Source: CAWIJJ01 sp963836405 | GTDB taxonomy: Bacteria; Acidobacteriota; Terriglobia; Bryobacterales; Bryobacteraceae | Assembly (NCBI GenBank): GCA_963836405.1 | Contig: CAWIJL010000005.1 | Location: forward strand, 124,001-188,000 | Direction: 5' to 3' | Length of the DNA: 64,000 nt | Shown here: positions 45,306-54,400 of the stretch, piece by piece | Numbering within the stretch: position 1 is the stretch's first letter | Layout of the letters: each line of letters opens with the position of its first letter | Notes under the pieces: model-generated | What the model was told of the DNA's origin: nothing | The model's database searches: none | The model's input: the letters and a program-made list of their open reading frames with translations, nothing else | Program-made: the position numbers and the translations under genes

Positions 45306-48300
45306 GTGAAGTCTCTCACTCGCTTGCCGGGAGCGGATGGGTGCGGCCGGTTGAATCCGTTACCCTTAAATTTGTTGGAAGCTCCGATCTCTCCGAATCC
45401 CGATTCGCCTCACGGCCGGGACGAGGCCCCGGGCGCGCTCGATTTCCTTACCGGCGGCGGCAGTACCGGCGCACTGATGCGGAGCCACGACTGGAGTTCC
45501 ACTGCCTTCGGGCCGCCCGAAAGCTGGCCCCAAAGCCTTCGCTCGGCGCTGAGCATCTGCCTCGGATCCGAATTTCAGATTGCGATCTACTGGGGGCCGG
45601 AGCTTGCGGTCGTATACAACGACGCGTGGAGCGAAATTCCGGGAGACAAGCATCCGTGGGCGCTGGGCCGGGCGGCCCGCGAGGTGTGGCCGGAAATCTG
45701 GAGCGAGATCGGTCCGCTTTTTGCGCACGTGCTCGCCACCGGACAGGCCACGCGCTCCAAAGACGCGCTGCTGCCGATGCATCGCCGCGGCTTCACCGAG
45801 GAGTGTTATTTCGACTACACCTTCAGCCCCATCCGCGACGAGGCGGGTGAAGTGGGCGGCATTTTCAACATCGCGGTGGAAACCACCTATCGCATTCTGG
45901 AAGAGCGCCGGCAACGGCTGCTGCGGGTGTTCCGCGATTCCACGGCGGCGGCGCGCACGGCGGAGGAAGCCTGCGCGTTAGCGGTCCCCGCACTCGAGTC
46001 CGACGCGCTGGACCTGCCGTTCTGCCTGATCTACCTGGCCGACGGCGGCGTGCTGCGGCTGGCCGGCTCGGCCGGTCTTCCCCCGGGCTTGCCCGCGAGT
46101 CCCGAAGCGCTCGATCCTGCCGGCGCGGATTCCGCGTGGCCGGCCGCTAGAGCCATGGCTGCGAAGTCCGCCATTTTCGTGGAAGACCTGGTCGAGCGCT
46201 TTGGGCCCCTGCGCTGCGGACCGTGGCCGGAACCGTGCCGGCGCGCGATGGTGGTCCGGCTGCCGGGTCTGGGAACGACGGAGTGCGCCGGCGTGCTGGT
46301 TGCAGGGCTGAGCCCGCGCCTGTTGCCGGACCTCGAATACCGCTCATTCGTCGAGCGTATCGCCATCTCGCTGTCCGCCGACCTGGCCAACGCGCGTGCC
46401 TACGAGGAGGAGCGGCGTCGCGCCGATGCCCTCGCCGAACTGGACCGCGCGAAGACCGCATTCTTTTCGAACGTCAGCCACGAATTCCGCACCCCGCTCA
46501 CGCTGATGCTCGGGCCGATCGAGGACCTGCTCGGAGATGGCCCCGGAGAACTCAGCGAGGCGCACCGGCAAACCCTCCGCGTGGTCCACCGCAACGGACT
46601 GCGCATGCAGCGGTTGGTGAACACGCTGCTCGATTTCTCCCGCATCGAAGCCGGGCGGACCACGGCCAGTTACCGGCCGGTGGATCTGGCATCCATTACT
46701 TCCGAACTGGTCTCCAGCTTCCGCTCGGTGATGGAACGCGCCGGGCTCGCCTTTTCGATCGATTGCACCCCGCTCAGCGGCCCCGTTTACGTGGACCGCG
46801 AGATGTGGGAGAAGATCGTCCTCAACCTGCTCTCCAACGCGTTCAAATACACGCTGGAGGGCTCGATTTCGGTCACGGTGCGGGATATCGGGGACGCGGT
46901 CGAAGTGGCGGTGGCCGACACCGGCTCGGGCATTCCGGAAGACAGCCTGCCGCACATCTTCGAGCGATTTCACCGCGTGGAGGGGGTCCGGGGAAGGACG
47001 TACGAGGGCTCGGGGATCGGACTGGCGCTGGTGCGGGAACTGGTCCGGCTGCACGGCGGCACCGTGGGGGTGGCGAGCACTCCGGGGAAGGGCAGCACGT
47101 TCACGGTGACGCTGCCCTTCGGGATCGATCACCTTCCGGCGGATCGTATCGGAGTGGAGAGATCGGGGCTGCCCGGCGCCGCGCACGCCGATGCCTACGT
47201 CGAGGAGGCGATGCGATGGCTGCCGTCCCCGAGCCTGGAAACCGGGGCGCCGCTTGTGCCGCCGGGGCCATCGCGGGGCCGTGTGCTGGTGGCCGACGAC
47301 AACGCGGACATGCGCGGGTATGTGGCGCGCCTGCTCGGCACGCAATATGGCGTGACGGCGGTACGCAACGGGAAAGAGGCGCTGGCCGGGGCGCTCGAAA
47401 ATCCGCCGGACCTCGTGCTCACCGACGTGATGATGCCGGTGATGGATGGGTTCGCGCTGCTCAAAGCCCTGCGGTCGCGACCGGAAACCAAATCCATTCC
47501 CGTGATTCTGCTTTCCGCGCGGTCGGGCGAAGAATCGCGCATCGAGGGCATGGATGCCGGAGCCGACGACTACCTGGTGAAGCCGTTCACGGCGCGCGAA
47601 CTGCTCGCGCGCGTGGGCGCTCACCTTGCGCTCAGCCGGGAACGCAGGCGCGCACACGACCGCCTGAATCGCGTCTTCTCCCACGCGCCCGTGGGAATCC
47701 TGGTAGTCCGCGGACCGGACCTGGCCGTCGAACTGGCCAACCCCGTCTGTGAGTCCATGTTCCCGGGCCGGCGTTTTCCCGGCCGCAGCCTCGGGGAAGC
47801 GATTCCGGAGCTGGTCGCGCCAATACGCGAGGCTTTCGAGCAGGTCCTCGAAACCGACCGGCCTTTCCTCGCCACCGAGTTTCTCGTCTCCTACGATCGC
47901 ACCGGCAGCGGCGTGGCGGAAGACCGGTGGTTTAACGTCTCCTGCCAGGCCATCCAGGATGAGGAGGAGGCGGCCGGGATTATCGCCGTGCTCGAGGATG
48001 TGACGGCGCAGGTGACGGCCCGGCAGCAGTTGGAGCGCGCCCACAAGGAACTGGAGGAGTTCGCTTACGTAGCGGGTCACGATTTTCAGGAGCCGCTCCG
48101 CATGATCAACATCTACACGCAACTGCTGCTGAGGCAGCCGTCGCTTCAGGGAGACGCCGAGGCCGCTCAATTCGCGGCAACGATTCACGCGGGTGTGCGG
48201 CGGATGGAAGAACTGATTCAGGATCTGCTTCAGTATTCGCGAGTGGTGCATGCCGACCAGGAGCCCGCTCAGCGCGCCGACCTGAATAAGAGTCTTGGAG

Positions 48301-48722
48301 AGGCGCTCTCCGTGCTGCATATCCGCCTGGAGGAAACACAGGGGACGGTGGACGCCGTCACGCTGCCGCACGTGTTCGGCGAGGAGGGCCAGCTCGCGCT
48401 GGTGTTCCAGAACCTCATTGCCAACTCTCTCAAATACCGGAATCCCGAGGCGGCCCCGCGGGTGGCAATCGCCGCGGAACGGAATGGACCCGAGTGGATC
48501 CTCACCGTGCGGGACAACGGGATCGGGTTCGACCAGCGCCACGTCCGGCGTATCTTCGGGCTGTTCAAACGCCTTCACAAGGACAAGTACCCTGGAACGG
48601 GCCTGGGCCTGGCGATCTGCAAACGCATTGTGGAACGCTACGGCGGCCGCATCTGGGCGGAGAGCGCCGGAGAAGGGAAGGGCGCCGCCTTTTTCTTCGC
48701 GCTCAAGGGGGTTCCGGAGTGA
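45306..48722 (+). CDS. Hybrid sensor kinase with two kinase modules and an internal receiver
   Basis: A 1,138-residue cytoplasmic sensor. PAS-like domain at about 60-195 (SSTAFGPPESWPQSLR), GAF-like domain at 205-365, first kinase core with His392 in SHEFRTPLT and HATPase to about 605 (NLLSNAFKYT, DTGSGIPE), receiver at 658-775 with Asp707 in LTDVMMP, a second PAS at 785-900, and a second kinase core with His925 in GHDFQEPLRM and HATPase ending GTGLGLAICKRIVERYGG. The second core is of the phytochrome-kinase-like subtype that usually pairs with Rcp1-like receivers; one is encoded immediately downstream with a GTGA overlap. The GTG start is chosen by position; upstream sequence is non-homologous. 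Confidence 0.9.
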   Translation: MKSLTRLPGADGCGRLNPLPLNLLEAPISPNPDSPHGRDEAPGALDFLTGGGSTGALMRSHDWSSTAFGPPESWPQSLRSALSICLGSEFQIAIYWGPELAVVYNDAWSEIPGDKHPWALGRAAREVWPEIWSEIGPLFAHVLATGQATRSKDALLPMHRRGFTEECYFDYTFSPIRDEAGEVGGIFNIAVETTYRILEERRQRLLRVFRDSTAAARTAEEACALAVPALESDALDLPFCLIYLADGGVLRLAGSAGLPPGLPASPEALDPAGADSAWPAARAMAAKSAIFVEDLVERFGPLRCGPWPEPCRRAMVVRLPGLGTTECAGVLVAGLSPRLLPDLEYRSFVERIAISLSADLANARAYEEERRRADALAELDRAKTAFFSNVSHEFRTPLTLMLGPIEDLLGDGPGELSEAHRQTLRVVHRNGLRMQRLVNTLLDFSRIEAGRTTASYRPVDLASITSELVSSFRSVMERAGLAFSIDCTPLSGPVYVDREMWEKIVLNLLSNAFKYTLEGSISVTVRDIGDAVEVAVADTGSGIPEDSLPHIFERFHRVEGVRGRTYEGSGIGLALVRELVRLHGGTVGVASTPGKGSTFTVTLPFGIDHLPADRIGVERSGLPGAAHADAYVEEAMRWLPSPSLETGAPLVPPGPSRGRVLVADDNADMRGYVARLLGTQYGVTAVRNGKEALAGALENPPDLVLTDVMMPVMDGFALLKALRSRPETKSIPVILLSARSGEESRIEGMDAGADDYLVKPFTARELLARVGAHLALSRERRRAHDRLNRVFSHAPVGILVVRGPDLAVELANPVCESMFPGRRFPGRSLGEAIPELVAPIREAFEQVLETDRPFLATEFLVSYDRTGSGVAEDRWFNVSCQAIQDEEEAAGIIAVLEDVTAQVTARQQLERAHKELEEFAYVAGHDFQEPLRMINIYTQLLLRQPSLQGDAEAAQFAATIHAGVRRMEELIQDLLQYSRVVHADQEPAQRADLNKSLGEALSVLHIRLEETQGTVDAVTLPHVFGEEGQLALVFQNLIANSLKYRNPEAAPRVAIAAERNGPEWILTVRDNGIGFDQRHVRRIFGLFKRLHKDKYPGTGLGLAICKRIVERYGGRIWAESAGEGKGAAFFFALKGVPE

Positions 48723-49123
48723 ATTCGGCTCTCGTCATCTTTCTGGCGGAGGACAATCAGGGCGATGTATTTCTGGTGGACCAGGCACTGCGCAAATACG
48801 GGCTGGTCTACCGCCTGATCGTCGCCTCCGACGGGGACCGCGCCATCGAACTGGTTGAGCGCATCGGCCGCGACGTTCCCTGTCCGGACCTGCTGCTGCT
48901 GGATGTGAACCTGCCGAAGTGCGATGGCCGCGAAGTGCTGGCGGCGTTTCGCAGGAACGAGTTGTGCGCGAGGACGCCGGTGATTGTCGTCACCTCCTCG
49001 GATTCTCCGCGCGACCGCGCCCGGCTCGCCGAACTCGAAGTGGCCGGATACTTCCGGAAGCCATCGGACCTGGACGAGTTCATGGAATTGGGAGCGCTCG
49101 TCAAGAGTGTAACGAATCGTTAG
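48719..49123 (+). CDS. Rcp1-like single-domain response regulator
   Basis: A 134-residue receiver with no output domain. Acidic pocket LAEDNQGDVFLVDQAL, phosphoacceptor Asp in LLLLDVNLPKCDG, Thr/Ser switch VIVVTSSDSPRD and Lys in GYFRKPSDLDEF identify it. The EDN-x-x-D-x-x-L opening and long beta3 loop are typical of Rcp1-class regulators that receive phosphate from phytochrome-type or PAS-containing kinases. The GTG start overlaps the kinase stop codon (GTGA), so it is the cognate partner of the upstream hybrid kinase and is co-translated. The output presumably depends on protein-protein contact or on a phosphorelay. Confidence 0.92.
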   Translation: MNSALVIFLAEDNQGDVFLVDQALRKYGLVYRLIVASDGDRAIELVERIGRDVPCPDLLLLDVNLPKCDGREVLAAFRRNELCARTPVIVVTSSDSPRDRARLAELEVAGYFRKPSDLDEFMELGALVKSVTNR

Positions 49124-49185
49124 CGCCGCGCGGTTTGTGCCGTGCAATCCGGACCGGCTGCCGGCGCGCGTGATATTCTGCGCGT

Positions 49186-49824
49186 GTGTGGAGCCGAATT
49201 CTCTTCGTTCTCGCGACTCTGCCGCTCTACGGCCAGGCGGTGCGGTTCGAACTTGTAAAGGACCAGTCCAACATCGTCCTGCGAACCGACAAAGCCGGGC
49301 TTTTTTCCGCGTTCGGACACAAGCACGGCATCCTGGCGACGGAATTCAACGCATCCGTCTGCGCGGACCCGTCTGCGCTGGAACATGCGAGCGTCTCGGT
49401 CCAGGTGGCCACCGCCGGACTTCGCGTGGATACTCCGGAGGCGCGGCGCCTGGCGGGATTGTCGGATTCCGGCCCAAGCGCCGACGACGTCCACACCATC
49501 CAGGAAAAGATGCTTTCCGCGCCGAACCTGAACGCGGCGGAGTACCCGGAGATTCGCTTCGTGAGCGCTTCGGCGGTGAGCGGCGGAGGCGTGTTGACGC
49601 TCAGCGGCGCGATGACGATTCGCGGCAAGAGCCAGAATGTGAAAGCGCCGCTCCGGTACACGCAAAAGGCGGACGGCTACCGCTTTCAGGGCGAAATCGA
49701 GATCCGGCAAAGCGATTTCGGCATTCGTCCGGAGTCCGTCGGCGGGCTGGTGAAGGTGGCGGACAAGGTCGCGATTCTGCTGGACCTGGTGGTGCGGCCT
49801 ACCTCCGCGGCCTGTCGCCCCTGA
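49186..49824 (+). CDS. YceI-family protein, exported
   Basis: A 212-residue protein beginning MWSRILFVLATLPLYGQAV, a signal peptide, followed by a YceI-like beta-barrel: FELVKDQSNIVLRTDKAGLFSAFGHKHGI is the N-terminal strand region and GGGVLTLSGAMTIRGKSQNVKAPLRY, RFQGEIEIRQSDFGIRP, VKVADKVAILLDLV the conserved C-terminal strands. YceI proteins bind isoprenoid-like lipids in a hydrophobic barrel in the periplasm. The starting GTG (49186) is inferred from the signal peptide; no strong ribosome-binding site is seen. It follows the response regulator by 60 bases but appears unrelated to it, and converges with the regulator gene on the minus strand. Confidence 0.88.
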   Translation: MWSRILFVLATLPLYGQAVRFELVKDQSNIVLRTDKAGLFSAFGHKHGILATEFNASVCADPSALEHASVSVQVATAGLRVDTPEARRLAGLSDSGPSADDVHTIQEKMLSAPNLNAAEYPEIRFVSASAVSGGGVLTLSGAMTIRGKSQNVKAPLRYTQKADGYRFQGEIEIRQSDFGIRPESVGGLVKVADKVAILLDLVVRPTSAACRP

Positions 49825-49831
49825 GGCCCGC

Positions 49832-51376
49832 TCAGGGCCAGAAGCGGCGCAATTCGGGACTGTTGCCATCGGGCGCGGCATCGAAGCGGGCCAACTTGCC
49901 GAGAGACTCGGTTTCGGAGGGAGACAGTTGGTGATCGAGCAGCTTCTGCCTGTAATAGCGTTCGTGCAGGGCGGCGAAGTTGTCGGAGAAGCGGTACTCG
50001 AGCAATTGCAAATTGTAGGAGAGATAGTACACGATGCCGCCGTCGTCCACCAGCGGCGTCTGCACCAGGATGCGCTGGTTCTGGTCAACATGGAAGCGCG
50101 CAATGATCGGGAGCTTGCCCATGATGCGGCAGACATCCGGCAGCGGGAACAGCACGTAGGCGAATTCGCCGCCGCCGGTCGCGGCGGGGAACGGGCCGTC
50201 CGCGGGCGGAGCGCGGTGTGGCGCGCTCGAAAAAGGAAGTTTGAGCACCGCGAGTGCGGCGTGTCCCAGACCCTCGCCGGGATTGTTGATGGCTCCGAGC
50301 AGCAGTTCCGGCCGCTGGTCGGAGTCCAGGTCGGCGGTGGCGAGATGATAGATCGAGCCGGGATGCCAGTATTCCTCGATCAGCCTGCCGCTGGCCGGGT
50401 CTAGCAGCGCGGTCTGCGACGGATACCAGAGGAAGTGATTGGCCACCGTGAGCACGAAGGTGCGGCCGCCGGACTTTACTACGCGCACGAAACGGCCGAT
50501 GTAGGCGGGGTCGAACGTGCGGTTTCCAAACGTCATCCGCCGGCCGTAGCGGAACTCCCAGCGAAGTTTACCCTGCCAGTCGAAGCATAGCAGCGACCCG
50601 CCGGCGGCGGCGATATTTGCGGGACGGCTGTTGACCAGGACTTCCGGACGCCGGTCGCCGTCTATGTCTTCGATGAGGACGATGTCCTCACGCAGGGGGT
50701 CGGTATCCGGACCTTGCGCCGGCAGCGTCTTCTCCCAACAGATCCGGTCTCGAGCATCGAGGACGGCCAGCCGGGAGTTGCTATACCGCCAATGATGGGG
50801 TACGCGGGCGCCGTAAAAGGCCTCCTGGCGCCACAGCACACTGCCGGTCAGGAGCACGAGCGCCACACCGGCGATACTGAACAGCGCGGTCCTCGACAGG
50901 CGCGACCGTCGCGGCCGCTGGGCCGGAGCCGGCAGCCGGTCCTCGAATCTTGGAACGTAACTGCCCTTGGGCAGCGTGATCACGATTGGATCGTCCCGGC
51001 CGGGGCCCTGATAATAGGCGTCGAGCTGCTGGCGGAGACGCCGGGCTTCCACCCGCACGATGGAATCGACGCGAGGGTCGAACGATGCTTCCCGGTCGAA
51101 AACGGCTAAAGCGAGGTTATACTCCTTAAGCTCGCCCGGCGCGCCACTAACCGTGCGCTGGACGACGTACGACAGGAATCGTTGCAGCCGTTTCGAGTTG
51201 GCGAACGCCTCGCTCGACAGAACTCGGGAAGCGGCTTCGTCAATTGCCTCAGGAGAACACCCGTTCACCGGCAGCGAGCCGTTCAATGCCACCACTGCCA
51301 GTGTACGCGCGCCCACAGGCGCTCGGCAAGGCGCTCGAGTTTCAGGGTAACGCGAGTGTGACTCACAGTTAATCAC
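49832..51376 (-). CDS. Acidobacterial transmembrane regulator with a VCBS/propeller-like sensor domain
   Basis: A 514-residue protein (start uncertain; initiation from 51376 or a downstream in-frame codon such as near 51295). Residues 45-145 match the N-terminal module common in acidobacterial signalling proteins: SSEAFANSKRLQRFLSYVVQRTV, KEYNLALAVFDREASFDPRVDSIVRVEARRLRQQL and VITLPKGSYVPRFE, a winged-helix-like DNA-binding domain. A membrane helix (ALFSIAGVALVLLTGSVLW) follows, then an outer domain with repeated aspartate-rich units (DIDGDRRPEVLVNS, DLDSDQRPELLLG), as in FG-GAP/VCBS beta-propellers. It is divergent from the giant VWA protein gene; only about 55 bases separate them, so it may regulate that gene. 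Confidence 0.82.
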   Translation of the reverse strand: MINCESHSRYPETRAPCRAPVGARTLAVVALNGSLPVNGCSPEAIDEAASRVLSSEAFANSKRLQRFLSYVVQRTVSGAPGELKEYNLALAVFDREASFDPRVDSIVRVEARRLRQQLDAYYQGPGRDDPIVITLPKGSYVPRFEDRLPAPAQRPRRSRLSRTALFSIAGVALVLLTGSVLWRQEAFYGARVPHHWRYSNSRLAVLDARDRICWEKTLPAQGPDTDPLREDIVLIEDIDGDRRPEVLVNSRPANIAAAGGSLLCFDWQGKLRWEFRYGRRMTFGNRTFDPAYIGRFVRVVKSGGRTFVLTVANHFLWYPSQTALLDPASGRLIEEYWHPGSIYHLATADLDSDQRPELLLGAINNPGEGLGHAALAVLKLPFSSAPHRAPPADGPFPAATGGGEFAYVLFPLPDVCRIMGKLPIIARFHVDQNQRILVQTPLVDDGGIVYYLSYNLQLLEYRFSDNFAALHERYYRQKLLDHQLSPSETESLGKLARFDAAPDGNSPELRRFWP

Positions 51377-51435
51377 TGACGTTTTACCGGGGAAAGACTG
51401 TACGCTCGGGGTCGTAGAACCAGGGAGGTGTGATT

Positions 51436-54400
51436 TTGCGTTCGTTTACGCTCGGCTTACTGGCCACTCTGTTGCTGGCGCCGGAGGCGCTGCAGGCGAC
51501 GGTGCAGGTGCAGAACTATATGATGACGAAGACGGATCCCGCCGGCGCGTGCTCAGGCGGGTCGGTCGCGCTGCCCGTGGGGGCCACCAATTTCTCCGTC
51601 ACCGACAAGGAAGCGTATCTTTGGTTCAGTGTAACCGGAGCTAACGCGGGCGATGTTTTCGCTTCCGAGTACTACACGCCCGCGGGCCAGTACTATTCGC
51701 CTGCGAGCGGAGCCTGGAACCCGCTGTCGACGGCCGGCAACTACTGTTTTTCCGACCTCGCGCTTCCGATCGCCAACAATATTCCGGCCACCCTGCCGGG
51801 CACTTGGACCGTCCGGGTCACCTACAACGGCAGCGTCCTATTCTCCCTCACCTTCACCATCTCTCCGGCCACCAGCAGCGGGCTGCACCTCAACATCAAT
51901 CAGGCGATCACCACCAGTTGCCCGAATAACAAGATGATCGTCAGCGTGACCGATTCGTCGGGCAACCCAATTACCGGATTAAATACATCCAATTTCACAC
52001 TCAAAGAGAACGGGACTCTCCGGTCCATCACGGTCACGCCGGTGAACGGAGCCACCAGCGGCGCGCTTTCCCTCGCGATCCTGATCGACGTCAGCGGATC
52101 TCTGAGCAGCTCTGACCTGGCCAATGAGAAGGCCGCAGCCAAGCAATTGATCTCGCAGATGGGTGCGAGCGATATGGTGGCTATCTACTCGTTCACGGAC
52201 GACGTGAAGCTGCTGCGCGATTACACCTCCGATAAGGCGCTGTTGAACGCGGCGGTGGATGCCGCCTCCGGAGGCGGGAGCACCGCGCTGTACAAAGCTA
52301 TCCAGACGGCTTCGCAAACCCTGGGCGGCCGGACGGGCCGGAAAGCCATCGTACTCATGACGGACGGCGACGACACGGTCGGCGGTGCAACGATCGACCA
52401 GGCGATCGCCGCGGCCAAGACGGCGGGCGTCCCGGTGTTCCCGGTGGGCTTCGGCTCCGCCAACACCAGCATTCTGACCCGCCTGGCCACTGAAACCGGC
52501 GGCTTCTACAGCGCTTCGGCAACGTCGGCCGACCTGCAGCGCATTCTCGGACTGATCGGCCAAGCCATCTCCAGCCAGTACGAGATCACCTACACGTCGG
52601 GGGCGGTGACCACGGACAACACAGTCGAGATAGCGGTTACCGTGGGCGGGCAGAGCGCCACCGCCACGCGGGTGGTTTCCAAATGCAGCTCCACGCCGGG
52701 GACAACCGGTTTGACCGTGACGGTAAATCAGGTAATCACCACCAGTTGTCCCAATAACAAACTGATTGTCAGCGTGACCAACGCGCAGGGCGCGGTAACC
52801 GGACTCACGGCCGCCAATTTCACGCTGAAGGAGAGCGGCGTGATTCGCGCCGTCACGGTGACGCCGGTCACTTCGGGGTCGAGCGGACCGTTGTCCCTGG
52901 CGATCCTGATCGACGTGAGCGGGTCGCTGAGCAGCTCGGACCTGGCCAACGAAAAGGCCGCGGCCAAGCAACTGATCTCGCAGATGAGCGGGAGCGACAT
53001 GGTGGCCATCTATTCCTTCACCGACGATGTGAGGCTGCTGCGGGACTACACGTCCGATAAGGCACTGCTGAACGCGGCGGTCGATGGCGCCTCGGGCGGC
53101 GGCAGCACGGCGCTCTACAAAGCCATCCAGACGGCGTCGCAGGCATTGGGACTGCGCACGGGCAGAAAGGCGATCGTGCTGATGACGGATGGGGACGACA
53201 CCGTGGGCGGCGCCACCATCGACCAAGCCATCGCCGCCGCCAAGACGGCCGGTGTTCCGGTGTTCCCGGTCGGCTTCGGCTCAGCCAACACCACGGTTCT
53301 GACGCGCATTGCGACCGAGACGGGCGGGTTCTACAGCCCCTCGGCGACATCGGCCGATCTACAGCACATACTCGGCCAGATCGGACAGATCATCTCCAGC
53401 CAGTACGAGGTTTCTTACACGTCGGTGGCCACCACGCAGGACAACACGGTGGAGATCACCGTCAGCTATGGAGGGCAGACGTCGACGACCACACGCACCG
53501 TGTCGGCCTGCTCTTCCAGTTCGAATTGCACGTACCTGGTGCAGCCGCAGAGCGTTACCGTCCCTGCCGGCGGCGCCAATGGGACCATCATCGTCATCAC
53601 CCAGGCCGGCTGCGCGTTGAACCCGTCCGCCAACGTGTCGTGGATCAAGATTCTGGGATCGAACCAGGGCGCGGTCTCCTACCAGGTGGATCCGAACCCC
53701 GGTTCGGCGCGATCGGGGACGATCGCGATCGGAAACCGGACGGTCCCGGTGACGCAGGAGGGCGGTGTCACCTGCGCGTACTCCATCACTCCGACGAGTA
53801 ACGTGATGCCCTCGCAGGGGGGCACCACCAGCTTCCGGCTGGCCGCCAGCGGCACAACCTGTCCGTGGAACGTGGTATGGAGCGGCTCGTGGATGACTGT
53901 AACCTCTCCCACCTCGGGCAAAGGCAACGCGCTGGTCATTTTCAAAGTGGACCCTAACACATCCACATCGCCGCGCAGCGGCACCGTGACGGTGGCGGGA
54001 CTTACGTACACGCTCGGGCAGTCCGGCGGCGCCTCCGCGACGGAGCCTTCCATCAGCCAGGGCGGCGTGGTGAACGCGGCCAGCAACCGGGCCGGCGCGG
54101 TGGCGCGCGGTTCCTTCTTCACCATCTACGGCACTAACATCGGACCTCCGGGCTACATGCAGGTGCAGAACTATCCGATCCCCGACAACATGGGCGGCGT
54201 CGTGGTGACCTTCACCCGGGGTTCGTACAACAAGCGCGGCTATCTGCACTTTGTCTCGTCGGTGCAGATCAACGGCATCCTGCCTTCGGACGTACCGCTC
54301 GGCGACGTGCAGGTGACGGTGAGTTATAACGGCATCGTCAGCTCGGCAGCCACGATCACGGTTACCGATACCACGTTCGGGACCTTCAGCGCCGCGGGCG

